From positions 6,786,316 through 6,850,315 of the forward strand of contig OW203768.1 of assembly GCA_934045905.1 (NCBI GenBank): 64,000 nt of DNA, written 5' to 3'. Every line of letters starts with the position of its first letter. The stretch's first letter is position 1. The notes under the pieces were generated by a model. It ran no database searches, was not told where the DNA came from, and saw only the letters and a list, made by a program, of their open reading frames with translations. The stretch is from Leuctra nigra (Eukaryota; Arthropoda; Insecta; Plecoptera; Leuctridae). The translations under genes and the position numbers were made by a program. Shown here piece after piece: positions 1 through 36,671 of this stretch.

Positions 1-713
1 GCTGAATCTTCCAATTCCGGAATATCATCATAAATATTAACAATTTCTTGAAATTCAGGTTCTTGTGATGATTCAATATAATAATCAACATAATCCTTTA
101 TTCCTTGAATTTGAGCAATAGTGACAGACATATTGTTAAACATTCTTAACAAGGTCTCCAATTTCTTTATATGATAAGTATGTTTCTCCTCAAATGACTT
201 CAGATCAGCCAGTTTATTGGCACAAGATTTGGCAGGTTTCTTCTTTCCCAACAAACTAAGTGATTCGACTTCACACTCAAACTGATCAAGTTGTAGCCCA
301 AGAGCATCAATAGAAAGAACTAGCCAGTCGCTTATGTCACTACGCTCTTTCATTACGGGACTCAGTGACTCGTAATTATTTAATCCGTCTGTTGAAAACA
401 TCTTCCTCTTTGCCACTTTCTCATATCTTTCATAACGTTCCATTCTAGACTCGATCAATCTTCTTGTGTCATTCAGAAAAGTTTTATCTTTGATATCATC
501 AGATGAGATCCAGTTACGAACTTGCTCGCGAAGTCGTCGAAGTCTTTTGAGCTCTTTTCGTAGGTCATGACTGTACCTCTTGAACTGCGACTCATGTGCC
601 TTCAAACGAGATTCGTGCATACGATCCCATGTTATGTCAAACGATTCTAAACCTTCTGTTATTTTCTTCAGGGTACGATCAATGTCGAGAAGCATACGCC
701 GATTTGTAGCCAT
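1..713 (-). CDS. CNOT3-like: CNOT3/Not3-like protein, N-terminal part (runs off the left edge)
   Basis: Reading the minus strand from an ATG at 713-711 gives 237 uninterrupted codons to the window edge. The product matches the N-terminal Not3 domain of CCR4-NOT subunit 3: LRKELKRLRRLREQVRNW followed by SSDDIKDK, then RRLIESRMERYE, LDQFECEVESLS, HIKKLETLLRMF and the end motif DYYIESSQEPEFQE. In known CNOT3 this helical region belongs to a scaffold subunit of the cytoplasmic mRNA deadenylase complex. The copy has no intron over 713 bp and is clearly diverged from the conserved metazoan sequence, yet has no stop or frameshift. Ferlin exons on the other strand begin at 2120 with their 5' exons missing from the window, so this gene probably lies in a ferlin intron. 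I infer an old retrocopy kept under selection; a diverged single-copy Not3 with a long first exon is the alternative. Confidence 0.85.
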   Translation of the reverse strand, partial: MATNRRMLLDIDRTLKKITEGLESFDITWDRMHESRLKAHESQFKRYSHDLRKELKRLRRLREQVRNWISSDDIKDKTFLNDTRRLIESRMERYERYEKVAKRKMFSTDGLNNYESLSPVMKERSDISDWLVLSIDALGLQLDQFECEVESLSLLGKKKPAKSCANKLADLKSFEEKHTYHIKKLETLLRMFNNMSVTIAQIQGIKDYVDYYIESSQEPEFQEIVNIYDDIPELEDS

Positions 714-1325
714 CAAATCAGATACTCACCACAACGTTTACAGTTAGAGATTTATGTTTGACAACTGTTTGCCAGATTAATCTTGTTCACATGATAAAAG
801 CATTCACAAATTTTTTAGTCAATAATGAATCAAATAGTTTTAACAAAAGTTAGAAAACCCAAGATGCAGTGTTAAGTACTCTGCTCATTTAATATTACCC
901 CTATTTAGATTATTATATTTGAGAAAGATCACTGCTAATGTCCATATAATTCCTGGTTAGTTATTACAACTAAACCTAACACTCTGTAATTTTGAATTTT
1001 TTCAAAACTTCCACGATAATCAGGCTTCATACAAGTGTCATTTCATTCGTTCTATGCATCTACTTTGGGATATACATCCAATAGGCTCTAATATTTTCCC
1101 TTAAAAAAATTGAATATACTAGGTTAGTAGATTCTCATTCCTGTCAAAATGGTTCAGAAAGACTTCCTGATTTTTATATTAATTTTGGAGGCAAAGCATT
1201 TGGCATGGTCAAATCTCCCACTAATGGTATCTGTAAAAGTTGGGGACAAGCGTAAAAGATATACAAAAACTGTGAAACATAACGACTGTCCATATTATCA
1301 TGAGGTAAATCTTTACTGATGAAAT

Positions 1326-1902
1326 CAGGAACTACTTTCATCATGGGGAGGGGGGATTGCGACACCTGGAAGGGGGGTTTGGGGGGGGGGGGGGGCAAAG
1401 TCCCCCGTGTTTTGGCCTGCAGGTAATTTTTTTAGAATTTAATAACTTAAAAGTGATTCTGGGGCTCTAAAATTTACGAACTGAAGCCGCCCCCCAATAG
1501 ACAACATCATAAATTATCTAGTTAGCTCTGCTTTTTAAAAATTTTCATATGCAGTACCGTGATCCAAGTATCTATTATGGTTATGATCCATTGTTGAAAA
1601 ACCATAATAGATACTTGGATCACGGTACTGCATATGAAATTTTTTGAAAAGCAGAGCTAACTAGATAATTTATGATGTTGTCTATTGTTGCACCGCAGGT
1701 TTCTTTTTTCGAATATATTCAGATTAACTACTAGATTAACTACAGATTATACTAGGATGCTAAACTGCTCATAATACAACAAAGAACCTCCTATTGTTAT
1801 CCCGCATTTGGAATGCTAAACTTAATTTTGTGTGGTGAATGGGGGGGCGAATCTGCTCGAGTGGGGGGGGGGGGAAATCCCCCCCCTCTTCATACGCGCC
1901 TG
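1326..1902. mobile_element. hAT-type MITE (family with CAGGCGCGTAGGAA-like ends), with an insertion
   Basis: The element is flanked by an exact 8-bp target duplication, gatgaaat, at 1318-1325 and 1903-1910. The right end reads tacgcgcctg; the left end is a degenerate caggaacta. The interior shares gattgcgacacc, aagtgattctgggg and the poly-G blocks with the copies at 32866-33292 and 38544-38920. No transposase is encoded. A 185-bp foldback element (1499-1683) interrupts it. Confidence 0.75.
1499..1683. mobile_element. Foldback MITE nested in the larger MITE
   Basis: Two arms of about 84 bp are inverted copies of one another: agacaacatcataaatt at the left and its complement at the right end, with a 17-bp loop around 1583-1600. 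Compared with uninterrupted family copies (caattgttg), the insertion duplicated AT. The whole element can fold into one hairpin. Confidence 0.7.
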
Positions 1903-2119
1903 GATGAAATGCAAACTGATGGCGTTTTCCACTGGCCACACTAGAGCTGCACTGAAATGGTGCCACCATACAAAACTCAATGCAAATTTCAAACTGAGTG
2001 CAGAACTAGTGCGGCCAGTGGAAAACGCCTTAGATTCTGATATTTAAGGGAAGGAAAGGCCGTTTTCCCTTTTGCCCCCCCCCCCCCTCTCGCTCTTTAT
2101 GATTTCTTTCTTTCAACAG

Positions 2120-26878
<24,759 letters not shown>

Positions 26879-26908
26879 TTGAAGAATGTATATTTTTGTT
26901 ACTGAAAA

Positions 26909-26914
26909 AATAAA
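26909..26914 (+). promoter_or_regulatory. Polyadenylation signal of the ferlin gene
   Basis: AATAAA lies 31 bp after the ferlin stop codon. It is the first such hexamer downstream. Confidence 0.6.
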
Positions 26915-28042
26915 TATACCTATAGGAAATTAAAATCGATGTAGCCACTTGATTTTTAGTGCTGTGACGTTCCTGTATAGGTAGGTACATCCAAAATAAA
27001 TTTGGAGGTAGTAACATAAACATAATTTGTTGCACACCAATGTTATATTTTACACAATTTCAGTACTTGACAAATTATTAACATGAGCTGCATGATGTCT
27101 TCACATCGACAAAGATGCAGCACATACTATCTGCAGGTACCACGAGAGAAGGGAATGGAATTTACTAGGTACCTACATTTCTTTGGGTCTAGAAGGTATC
27201 AAATTAGAATTTACGAGCATTTTTGTGTATAATATTCCATTCCATTCTCTCATGAAACAGATAGTAGCTACAGTAAAACAACGAAGAAAGTAAAGCATGT
27301 AACCCGAGTGCAATGCACCAAACTATAACACATATGCAACTTAAAATATAAGCTCTCTCGTAACTTGAGGAGAACCCTCGCTTGGACCATGAACACAAAT
27401 CAACAACGCCACAAGATATATCTTTGAAGGCACTAGAATATTATTTCTGTATAAATATAATTTAAATGCTCAACTGATGTACATATTTCTTAAAAATTAC
27501 TGTATACATTACGCACCATGGATAGTATTGCTTTGTATATAAGCGGAAGATCAGATTTAAAAATCAATAGCAACACTCAACAACAGTGAAGAAAATATGG
27601 ACAGTTCCTCTAACTTTCTTTGTACATTGAGGCTACTTATGTTCCAATACCAACTAACTACTAATAAGTGCAGTTCAAATACTCCTGAGATTTCATGCTC
27701 ACAAAACAATGAGCCTCTAGATATAAATTAAAAAACAGGATATCATACTTTAAACATAAATTTCATTCACCCAAGGCAAATTCTTGTCGTTCAATTCAGC
27801 ATATAAAATTCTGCCTCATTTGTCTATATATAAAAAACAACAGTCAATACTATATGATGAGAATTAAATTGATTGATTGATATTGATATAACTCCAAATC
27901 CGATTCTGTAAAGTTTGTAAAGAAGCACAAAGTTAGAATACAATCTCGTCTCAGAGAAAAGGACGGATAGTAAAACCAAACCAAAATTATTTAGTTACAT
28001 CTCTAGTTATATTACCAACCAACAATAAAACCTATGACATGA
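26915..28042. other. Convergent intergenic region between ferlin and lola 3' ends
   Basis: AT-rich sequence without a recognisable exon. It should hold the 3' untranslated region of the last lola terminal exon on the minus strand. No RNA gene or element was recognised. Confidence 0.5.
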
Positions 28043-28377
28043 TTATTTAGACCCAACCTGGCCGGTTTCCGGGAAAGCTCTGGCATGCCGTCTCATGACA
28101 TGCCTCATCACATGCACCTTCTGTTTCGCTTTGTACGAGCAAAACGGACACGGAAACTGTGGTTCGACTCCGCACTCGTACTTGGAGTGTGCCGACAGAG
28201 AGCTTTTCAACTTATAACAACGATTGCATTTCGAACAGCGATGAGACTCACTCGTCAGACTTTCCGAACCGATCTCGAGCTTGTCGTCGGCGGATGAGTC
28301 CAGCAAGAAGGTAGGTGTCGGCTGCTGAACTGCTCGCCACTCCTGCCAACCTCCCTCGCGAAGCATTTGACGAAGGT
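28043..28377 (-). CDS. lola: lola terminal exon (last in array): CCHC + C2H2 finger pair
   Basis: The acceptor atctcttccag precedes 28377; the exon encodes 110 residues to TAA at 28045-28043. An acidic leader (DSSADDKLEIGSESL) is followed by HRCSKCNRCYKLKSSLSAH..YEC (CCHC) and FPCPFCSYKAKQ..RHVMRRH (C2H2), then a tail ending TGQVGSK. Alternative acceptors further into the leader are possible but this is the best in-phase site. It is the exon farthest from the promoter and faces the ferlin 3' end. Confidence 0.8.
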
Positions 28378-29537
28378 CTGGAAGAGATTTGGCATAGAGT
28401 TTGGAGTAAGTCAATTTAATGCATGATTTACGGATATTTCACATTTTGCCATTATAAAATTATATTTTGATAAAATATCGCTTAGTAATACTAATAGCAT
28501 TGGTAAGTATTATGTCGAGATAAGGCTACCTTGTACCAAACATTTAATTTATAAGCCCTATTTTAAATTTGAATAATGTTAAAAATTGTAATATTTCATA
28601 GGTAGGTATTACAACAATACAACAACAATAACAATAATTTGGATCTCGAATTAATTACAGATTTTGATTGAATTGAATACCACAAAGCAATATTTTACAC
28701 GAATTCAACAATATAAAGGCAAAATATTGTACCTAATCAATTCACGCAGATTCTTCCCAGACCTATTTATGTACAACCATAGACATTGTGAAGGCTATAC
28801 AATGTCTATGGTACAACTGTAGAGATTCAAGGTACAAACAAGTTGTGAAAATGACAGGTAAATGACAGATCAAGATGTTGAATTGAGAAATTGCTGCAAC
28901 CAATGGAACACCATCACCTGATAGCATTAGTAAAACATTTGTGTGTAATGCAGATCCAGAACCTCCAGAAAATTATCACCTATTTAACTTGCCTGGTGTT
29001 ACACACAAAATCATGGGGGTTTACATCCCAATCAAACTCTTATATACACACAAGGAATGAAAGTTTCTTCAAAACGGAAAAAGTCATTCCTGGCATGCGA
29101 AGGTATCCCAACATTTAGAAGATTGAATAGTTATGATGTTGCTTTATTGTATACAAAAATACAGTGTGTATATTTAATTACTACATAACATCTGGTTTGC
29201 ACAAAGAGGTAAGAATCTGTAATCACATTCACCTACCAATCAGGTATCAGATCTAACAAATCTATTAAATTGCAAAAATTGGCATAGGTACCTACGACAC
29301 TTTAAACATATTCCAGCTCTCATTTAACACAATTTTAAGTATATGATACAATTATAAGTATAAGTTGCATTGCATTAAAAGAAACTCAAACAATAAACTA
29401 CAAACAAAATAATAATTTTAGCCCACAAATTAATTTGTATGGTCTTTGGAGCATAAAATCTCCAATAACCATCACAAGTCTTGTAAATTATGTTAGTAAT
29501 ACATTAATCAATATAAATTGTAAATAAACTGAATTTT

Positions 29538-29836
29538 CTATGAATCCAGTTCAATATGAAGGCTTGGTTCCGCATCCGCATCTTTCAGGAAAATATCAAC
29601 TGACTCTAGTTTAGCGTCGGTCAGCTGATGGCCTCGTTTCGACATCAAATGTCTCCTCAGGTCGTGCCTGTGTTTCGTCTTGTACGGACAGACGTGACAG
29701 TGATACTTGGCTTCTTTCCCGCACTCTCGTTGCAAGTGGCGGTTGAGGTTACGACGTTGGCTGTAATGGCGGCCACACTTCGGACACGGAAACGGACGGA
29801 GCTCGGCTATGTACGTGAAGGCGTCAACCCACTGCT
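29538..29836 (-). CDS. lola: lola terminal exon: CCHC + C2H2 finger pair
   Basis: The acceptor ataattttag is followed by AG then QWVDAFTYIAELRPFPCPKC. The first finger is CPKCGRHYSQRRNLNRHLQREC, the second CHVCPYKTKHRHDLRRHLMSKRGH, with an unusual one-residue-longer final spacing. An acidic tail follows (DIFLKDADAEPSLHIELDS). 98 residues to the stop at 29538. It is separated from the next exon upstream by 13 kb holding a tRNA gene, mobile elements and a nested gene. Confidence 0.85.
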
Positions 29837-31209
29837 CTAAAATTATAACAAATTTTGAACATTTTAAATGCGATGACAAGTGATTACGAGACAAATCTTC
29901 GAATGGAAGAGAAACGGAAGAAATCTCAGCAATGTAGGAAGACATGGAAGTAGTAGGTACAAGAAAGTACCTAACCAACACCAGTGCAAGGAAATAAGTT
30001 AGTGTTAATTATAAAATTACACAAAATGCAGGGTGAGACACTTGTTGCACCTTTTCTCTATGCTCACATTAATTCCAAATCATAACATCAATAAACTAAC
30101 AATTAGCAAGAACATGATAATGGTTGAACAGGAATAGGTTAAAAACGAATCATAAACCCCTGAAAATTACAGGGTACACAGCACAGTAGGTATCGTAAAT
30201 CAATATAATTTCTCTGCAAACAACAACCTGTTGCACAATCATACCTTTTTATTTACTCAGTTGACAACGTCATCTGATCATATTTTACACTGGAAACGAT
30301 ATTAAATTCTATATTAGGAATCAATTTTTAAGATAGCTAGACCTTAAAACAATGCTCTAAATAGTATCATGGGTAGATAGGTAGGTAGGTATCAAGGATG
30401 GTGTAGCTTGTTTGACACAAAAGGACGAACATAACCTATAATCACAACAATAACATAGCATGAATTCAACCGGCGAACTCAAATAAATCAGTCACTGAGA
30501 ACGAAAGAAGAACGAAGTAGTCAAATCATCTAGCTTTATCTGCATATCTCTTGGGTATTTTGTGTCTTCACTTCATAAAGAAATCAAACACGAAGCACAA
30601 TGCTCATGGGTGACAGAACACGGAGTAGGAAGCATTATTTAACACACACACACAATTACACTTATTAGCGGCTTGATTATATGACTCAGTAGTAAACACT
30701 GATGATAAGTAGGTAAATTATCACAAACAATACTTTTCTATAAGAACTACACATTCCTAGAAACTTGTTGAAATGAGTTCTCTTCTCTCTGACTTCATAA
30801 ACACGAAAACATAAACACAGGAAGACGCCATTTTTGGATATTTAAATATCACGGAGGCTCATCATTGGTCCAAAGAATTGGCCTCTTGGCGCATAAATTA
30901 TGAATGAGTAGCTTTGACTCTGGAATGAGGCAAAAATCTAAAATCTTGCAATTTACAATAAACCGGACCCATCTAAAATTTTAAACTTGTCAGTGACCGG
31001 CAATTTTTTAAAATACAGCAAGTAAAAATATACTCTCACATTCAATACAAATTTCAACTTTAAAAAAATTACACAAAATTACAAAAAATTTCAATAATTC
31101 CAATGTAGCATTTAATTTCACTTGAGGTTTGATTTTTCAATATTTTGATTATTTGTTTAAATTATTTTTATATAATGATAATAATTTTGAATTTGTAAAC
31201 TTACCCTAA
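29837..31209. other. lola intron sequence without recognised features
   Basis: AT-rich, with a short (aggt)n run near 30380. No exon, RNA gene or mobile element recognised. Confidence 0.4.
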
Positions 31210-31339
31210 GGCTCGGTATTACCAAAATTATATTGTAGCGGATAATTTAGCTAACTTTTGTTTGAAGTATCTGATTGGTTGTTCCGCCAATTTAGTCCAA
31301 AAGTTATGGGGTACAATATAATTTTGGTAACACGGAGCC
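31210..31339. mobile_element. Short MITE with TAA target duplication
   Basis: The left end ggctcggtattaccaaaatt and the right end attttggtaacacggagcc are inverted copies, flanked by TAA on both sides (31207-31209 and 31340-31342). The 3-bp TAA duplication suggests the PIF/Harbinger (Tourist) type. 130 bp, non-coding. Confidence 0.65.
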
Positions 31340-31567
31340 TAAATAATAAAATGGAAGCAATAAAAATATTTCACGAAGTACCTACTCACCTGAATAAAAT
31401 CCAAGAAAATCACACTAGACCTGAACAAATAATTTGCGATGAAACGTGATTAACAATTTCAAGAATTCAATAACAAACCAGGTAGATATTACATAGATAT
31501 TTAGGATTAATCCAATGGGTTAGTTAGAAAATATCCCCAGCTTGATGATAAGACAAAATAAAAAATA

Positions 31568-31640
31568 CATCCCTTGTGGGGATCGAACCCACGACCTTTG
31601 GATTAGAAGTCCAACGCGCTATCCTCTGCGCCAAAGGGAC
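31568..31640 (-). tRNA. trnR-UCU: tRNA-Arg (anticodon TCT)
   Basis: The minus strand folds as a 73-nt cloverleaf: acceptor stem GTCCCTT/AAGGGAT, D-arm GGCGCAGAGGATAGC, anticodon arm TTGGA-CTTCTAA-TCCAA with anticodon TCT, and T-arm GTGGGTTCGATCCCCAC. No intron. A run of T (tatttttt) directly after the 3' end serves as a Pol III terminator. It lies inside the lola transcription unit on the same strand. Confidence 0.93.
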
Positions 31641-32099
31641 TCGTATTGCAATTGCATTACAATAAGGCATGGATTTAGCCTTCAAAGTTACGACATTTCT
31701 GTTGGTCAACACAATTGTTGTTTTATGATGTGCACAGTGTAATGATTATTATGCAGTAGAAGTGCGTGCATATTGTTGAATCAACCATCTGAATTGCCTA
31801 CGGGCGACGGTGGAAAACAGACATAAGAGGCGGCATGGAGGTTTGAATACTGGTTTGACTTTGAGTGAGTTGTAGGATGCGAGACTGTCGTCACTTTCGA
31901 TTCGTTGATTTTCATCAGGCGCGTAGGAACTAAATTTGCAAGGGGGGGGGGGGGGATGATATTGTAAAAGAACTTGAGCTGGGGATATTTGTGTCTCGGG
32001 GGTCTGTGAAAAATTTGAATTTTAGGCATGAATTTGGTGCATTCTACGCGTTTGTAACACTTTAAGCATATTTTTATCTTGACATAAAAATGTATGAAC

Positions 32100-32585
32100 C
32101 AGTGTTGAGTAGTAACATGTTAACCTTTTCGAGTAAAAGTAACTGTAACGTGTTACTTCGAAAAAAAGTACTTATTTCATATTTGTATTATTAACATGTT
32201 ACTTATTAAGTTATTTTGAGTAAGTAACTTAACTGATTGTAACATGTTAAAAATATATTTTGTTTTCATAGAATATCCAAGTCGGTACACACCAAAAAGT
32301 CAATTTTAAAAGGTAAAAAAAACACGTTATAATTTGAAAATGCCTCTTGGAAGACAATTTTGGTGTCTTTTTTAATTTGTTCGGTTCATTTCATTATTTG
32401 TGTATTATTATGACGTAACAGGTTCACAGATTTTTAAAAAGGAACTGTGAAAGTAACTGCTGTCTTTAAGTAAGTAACTGTAACTGTATAGGTGTTACTA
32501 AATCAAGTAACTGTAACACTGTTAGAATTTTGGCGAAATAACTGTGTGTAACAATTACATTTTAAAAGTAACTTTGCCAACACTG
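32100..32585. mobile_element. hAT-like MITE with cagtgttg ends
   Basis: Ends cagtgttgag and gccaacactg are inverted. Flanking octamers gtatgaac and ataagaac match at six of eight positions. The body has many agtaactgtaac motifs in both orientations. Non-coding. Confidence 0.6.
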
Positions 32586-32865
32586 ATAAGAACACAGGGT
32601 GGGGAATTGAATCAGAGAGGGGGGGGGGGGGGGGGGGTTCTTCACGTCTATCAAAGTTATGCATTGGTTATGCGTTATGTGACTTGGAGATTAAATATTA
32701 ACCAGTGATCATCTTTCATAGTATAAACGAGGTATTAGCATGACTTCATCGGATGATGCCATCACATTTTTTCAGCCAATCCGTTTCTTTCAAATACCGT
32801 TTTATCTTTTTGTTGAGTGACATTCAACAAAATACGTATCACTTGCGTAGTCTGATAAATACCTA

Positions 32866-33292
32866 CAGGCGTGTAGGAACTATTTTCATCATGGGGGGGG
32901 GGGGGGGATTGCGACACCAGGAAGGGGGGTCTGGGAGGCGAAGCCCCCAGCTTCAGCCACGTAGGGCATTTTTTGGAATTTAAACACGTTAAAAGTGATT
33001 CTGGGACTTTAAAATGCACAAACTGAAGCAAAAAACGCCCAATTGTTGCCCCGCAGAACATTTTTCGAATACCTATAAACATAATTTTATAATCGATTCT
33101 GGGATGCTAAACTGTTCAAATTTCAACAAATAACTCCCTATTTTTGCCCCACAAGGCGTTTTTTTAGAATTTAAACAATTTTGGAGTGATTCTTATTTCT
33201 TGGACTCTAAACGCTTAATTTTTGGGGGGAATTGGGGGTCAGCCTGCTCGAGTAGGGGGAGGACAATCCCCCCCCCCCTTCCTACGCGCCTG
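32866..33292. mobile_element. hAT-type MITE (caggcgtgtaggaa ends)
   Basis: A 427-bp element with inverted ends caggcgtgtaggaa and ttcctacgcgcctg and an exact 8-bp duplication, aataccta (32858-32865 and 33293-33300). It is the most intact copy of the family also found at 1326-1902 and 38544-38920. The interior has poly-G runs and repeated gtgattctggga units. Confidence 0.85.
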
Positions 33293-33300
33293 AATACCTA

Positions 33301-34020
33301 ATACTTTGTCAGCAAAGTTTTCATCGTTATCGTCGAAATATCTTTTGTTATCTAATAGGTATTTTTTTTTCTACTGGGCTACAGGAAACTGTCGAAATTG
33401 TTAAAGTAAAGAATTCACCGATCATGTAAATGGCATTGACATTGGTAACCTTGAATTACCTCTGACGCAAATGATGCCGGCTGATTATCGCATGCGTAAA
33501 ACCAAAGATTAAAACAAAACTTTGGTCCACTTCATCTTTTGATGAATGAATTTGATTACCAGAACAATAAACGAGATAAGAACACACTCTTTTTTAAAGT
33601 TAGTAAGTCAATAATCTATTCGCCGGTATCTACGGCCTACAGGTCTACTATAAATACATGTACCTATTGTGATGGATGATTATAGCATGATGATAGCGAT
33701 GATGATGATGATGATGATGATGGTGATGATAATGATGGTGAAAGAGTGGGGGGGAAAGATGGGAGGTTAAACTAATAATGACATACTTCCCTGGGGCTGA
33801 TATAATTTAGATTTTTTAATTTTTAAGAAATCAATACATTTTGGGTAAAACAAGTGTAATAACGTAATAGTGTAATTATTACCAAATTAGGTACCTAAAG
33901 TTACCAAATTTGGTAACTTTGGATACCTAAAATACAGACAGATCGAACATGTGTTTATACATGGGCCACATGTATATGTATTCAGTGGCGTGGAAACAGG
34001 AATTATTAATTTAAGATTTT
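33301..34020. other. lola intron sequence with a (gat)n microsatellite
   Basis: Contains a gatgatgatg run near 33695-33735. No gene recognised. Confidence 0.4.
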
Positions 34021-35640
34021 GAATAATATTTATTGAAGGGACACAGAAGAGTGAATCATTCAATTTTTTCAAAATTATACCTGCAAAAATCCACGCAGCG
34101 AATTTTTTATTTTCTCCTCTCTTAACATGATTAAAGTGACTTTGATATTTTGTTATTGAAGGGCCATAAAGAGTAATTCTTCATTCTGATTTGTCAGAAT
34201 TTCACCTGGAAAATGCCGCACAGCCAATTTTCTAATTTTCTTCACTCTTACTTAATCTTGATTGAAATGACTTTGATTCATATTTGTTGAAGGGACACAG
34301 AAGAGTCAATCAATCAATTTTGTCAGAATTTAACATTGAAAATGCCGCGCAGCGAATTTTTAATTTTAATCTCTCTTGACTTTGATTAACAGTTATTGAA
34401 GGGACACAGAAGGGTTATAATCATTCAATTTTTCAGAAAATACCGTGGAAAATGCCGCGCATCGAATTTTTTATTTGAATCCCTCTAAACGCGATTAAAA
34501 TGATTTTCATTTAAAAGGACACAGACGAGTTAATCATTCAATTTTTCAGAACAATTCCAGGGAAAATGCGGCGCAGCGAATTTTTTAATTTGAATATCTC
34601 TAAAACATGATTAAACTGACTTTCATTTATATTTATTGAAAGGACACAGAAGAGTTATTTATATAATTTTGCCAGAATGTAACATGAAAATGCCGCGCAG
34701 CGATTTTTTTTAATTTTAATCTCTCTTAAACATGATTAAAATGACTTTCATTAATATTATTGAAGGGACACAGAAGGGATCATAATCATCCAGTTTTGTC
34801 AGAAGCATACCGAAAAAGCCGCGCAGCGAAATGTTTTAATTTATATTTCTAAGTTTTCAAATTTTCTACATTTCACTCGTATCTTAGGAAGCTTTGAATG
34901 AAATAATTTAGGTGCATGATAATTGAAGGAAAAGAGAAAATGCGCATCATGAAATTACATAAGATATTTCTCCATTGAAAAAGCTGCACAGTTAATTTTT
35001 TGAAATTCAGAATTCAGAGGCAGGCTTAAAAATGATGTTACATATTGACAAAATCCAATAATTTAATTTTGTTAAATATTTGCCCTTATTGAAAGATGCC
35101 ATTCATAGCGTAATTTCTTTTTTTATACTCTTAGGATAAAATACTCTTGCATAAAAACAGAGGAATCATTTAATTTCGTCAGAAAATTGCGCCAGACAAA
35201 TGATACTATGCGATTTTTTAAATGTCTCTGTTACACATGGTTAGGTATGAAATGATTTCCAGGAAATTAGAATTGCTTTTCTGTACTGACACATTTCCTA
35301 TGAGAATGTCGCGAAGGCAATTTGTTTTAATTTCAGCGGATCTTTTGGGCCATTTGAAGGAAGACAGAAAAATTAATCAATCACTGGCATAAATAATTTC
35401 TCCTAGAAATAAGCACACAGTGAATTTTTGTATAATTGAGTTCTCCTTGGCGTGATTAAAATTATACTGATGCTGTAGGTAATTGAAGAAAATCAGGAAA
35501 GTTTATAATTTAATTTTGTTAGAAATGTTCTTTAGACAAACTTACTTTAATTCCCATTCTCTTAGACACGATTAAAATGATCATGAAAAAAAGCAACAAG
35601 AAGCAGATATTCAGTTTTGTCTGAAACGCAGTCTAGAGAA
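34020..35640. repeat. ~120-bp tandem satellite, decaying to the right
   Basis: The unit begins attgaagggacacagaag and contains aaaatgccgcgcagcgaatt and ctcttaacatgattaaa. Seven clear copies start near 34030, 34154, 34286, 34394, 34512, 34636 and 34758 (spacing 108-132 bp). Degenerate copies continue to about 35640. No coding potential. Confidence 0.75.
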
Positions 35641-36081
35641 ATAATGTCCTGAAACCCAGGGAATCCAGGGAAAGGAACTATTCAGTTGCATCAATAGACA
35701 ATACCTACACCCTCTACCTGAATATTTCTATAGCAATATTTTTTGTTCCAAAAGGTGTCCGGTCCTATCAGGGGGTGGGTATACCCACCCCTGATAGGAC
35801 CGGCGCAAGCTGCGCCGATTTACTATAGTCTGCACGCCACTGTATGTATTTATGCCTGTATTCAAATGTTACTAAAAAAATTTAAAATGTTGAAAATTAT
35901 TCTGTTGAGGTATTTTATTAATTAGGTAGTGATCGCTGTTAGCACATGAAACTGGCAAAATAGTAAAAGTAACACGAATTTTCCCTTTGCCAAGTCTTAG
36001 GTACCTAATGAAAATGTTCCGTGCTTTCATAATTCTGAGATCAACAAAAAAACGGACAGAAAATTTAGGCCCCATGCCCAT

Positions 36082-36469
36082 GGGCGCCCGCAGGGGGGGG
36101 CAAGGGGGGGCGCTTGCCCCCCCCTGGATGTCAGGAAAACATAAAAATTATATTGGGTTTAACGTATATTATCATTTTGTAACCAAAAGAACTAAAAAAA
36201 TTGATTTCAGAGTGTAAAAAATCCAAAAAATGCCCTGCGGGGCAGTTTTTAACATGTCCCCCACCACCCCAAAGTGCAATAATTAAAAAATATTGAATAT
36301 TTCAACAAAATACACCTCAAAACGTCTCAAAATTGATTTCAAAGTGTCCAAAAATCAAAAAACGCCCTGCGGGGCTGGGTGGGGGGCGTGCCCCCCACAC
36401 CCCCCTTAAGCCCGTAAAATATTGTTTTCCTTGACCTGCCCCCACCTGGCAGAAATCCTGCGGGCGCCC
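36082..36469. mobile_element. hAT-type MITE with gggcgcccgcagg ends
   Basis: Inverted ends gggcgcccgcagg and cctgcgggcgccc are flanked by an exact 8-bp duplication, atgcccat (36074-36081 and 36470-36477). 388 bp, non-coding, with poly-G/poly-C blocks. Confidence 0.85.
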
Positions 36470-36671
36470 ATGCCCATGCCTGTCCAAAGTGCGGCAGGTG
36501 TGCATTTACGTAAAACTGGTGTATCAACTAGTGATAACAAAAATTATGTTTTTTACAGAATTTAATGATTATGGTGGGAAAGCTCTAAATATATTATCAT
36601 TTACCAATTTTCAGACAAATACATTGGTTAAAATTTAAATACGAATTTTTACATTTATCTTTGAGATGTTG

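Larger units (their letters stand above)
714..2119. other. Non-coding interval between CNOT3-like ORF and first visible ferlin exon
   Basis: No exon is recognisable here. AT-rich sequence from 714 to about 1317 is followed by a MITE at 1326-1902 with a foldback element inside it, then a short G/C-run stretch to 2090. The polypyrimidine and AG at 2110-2119 form the acceptor of the first visible ferlin exon. The CNOT3-like promoter would lie in 714-1317, but I see no clear core promoter motif. Confidence 0.5.
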
